From: Microbacterium immunditiarum
Lineage (GTDB): Bacteria > Actinomycetota > Actinomycetes > Actinomycetales > Microbacteriaceae
DNA length: 64,000 nt
Reading direction: 5' to 3'
Assembly: GCF_013409785.1 (NCBI RefSeq)
Contig: NZ_JACCBV010000001.1
Coordinates: 3,534,001-3,598,000 of the forward strand
Every line of letters starts with the position of its first letter. The stretch's first letter is position 1. The position numbers and the translations under genes were made by a program. The notes beneath the pieces are model-generated. The model ran no database searches, had not been told where the DNA came from, and saw nothing but the letters and a program-made list of their open reading frames with translations. Positions 63,942 to 64,000 of the stretch are shown here, in pieces.

Positions 63942-64000
63942 TTCTTGATTCCTTTGTTCATGAGGTTTCGACTGCCGTTACACGACAGCCGACCTTCTAT

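Overview
The window is a strongly GC-rich stretch of an actinobacterial chromosome, most likely from Microbacterium or a close relative in Microbacteriaceae. The evidence is codon use dominated by G/C third positions, frequent GTG/TTG starts, a GuaB3 beside GuaB, a DUF222/HNH protein, two CIRCE sites before groES, a CsoR copper regulon, a SURF1 protein and MscS/cyclic-nucleotide proteins. No rRNA, tRNA, CRISPR array, insertion sequence or prophage was found.

Layout. 1-5.7 kb: the tail of an unknown gene, then a TetR regulator facing an MMPL exporter and a YhgE/Pip protein, with two perfect tandem palindromes between them. 5.7-12.1 kb (minus strand): SURF1, GuaB3, ABC-F ATPase, DUF2277, TMEM175-type channel, guaB. 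12.3-17.9 kb: a complete branched-chain amino acid type ABC importer (two permeases, two ATPases; binding protein convergent). 18.1-23.2 kb: a copper operon copZ-copA-second P1B ATPase-csoR behind a CsoR box. 23.2-27.4 kb: RarD-like permease, groES without groEL, a THUMP-like methyltransferase, DUF222/HNH protein. 27.4-36.4 kb: the t6A module tsaE-tsaB-rimI-tsaD in one tight run with alr and acpS, then glmS, coaA and ppx. 36.4-40 kb: a DUF4062-STAND ATPase overlapping a membrane protein gene. 40-42.4 kb: glmM, rpsI, rplM. 42.5-54 kb: an accessory stretch split by truA, with membrane proteins, a universal stress protein, an EEP-fold hydrolase, a receptor nucleotide cyclase next to an MscS channel carrying a cyclic-nucleotide domain, an OafA-type acyltransferase and a GNAT protein. 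54-64 kb: the alpha and spc ribosomal operons (rplQ, rpoA, rpsK, rpsM, rpmJ, infA, then map, adk, secY, rplO, rpmD, rpsE, rplR, rplF, rpsH), all on the minus strand.

Themes. (1) At least thirteen genes have a TAnnnT -10 box exactly 6 or 7 nt before the start codon, which indicates leaderless transcripts and settles several start choices. (2) A short intergenic repeat (core TCGCTGCGCTCGCTCAGCGA) occurs about six times and supplies the stop codons of SURF1 and tsaE. (3) Terminator-like hairpins reuse the palindrome GGATGCCGCGGCATCC. (4) Two gene pairs stand out as possible signalling systems: the cyclase (one metal-binding Asp replaced by Gln) with the cNMP-MscS channel, and the DUF4062-STAND ATPase with its membrane partner, preceded by a DNA element able to form two mutually exclusive hairpins.
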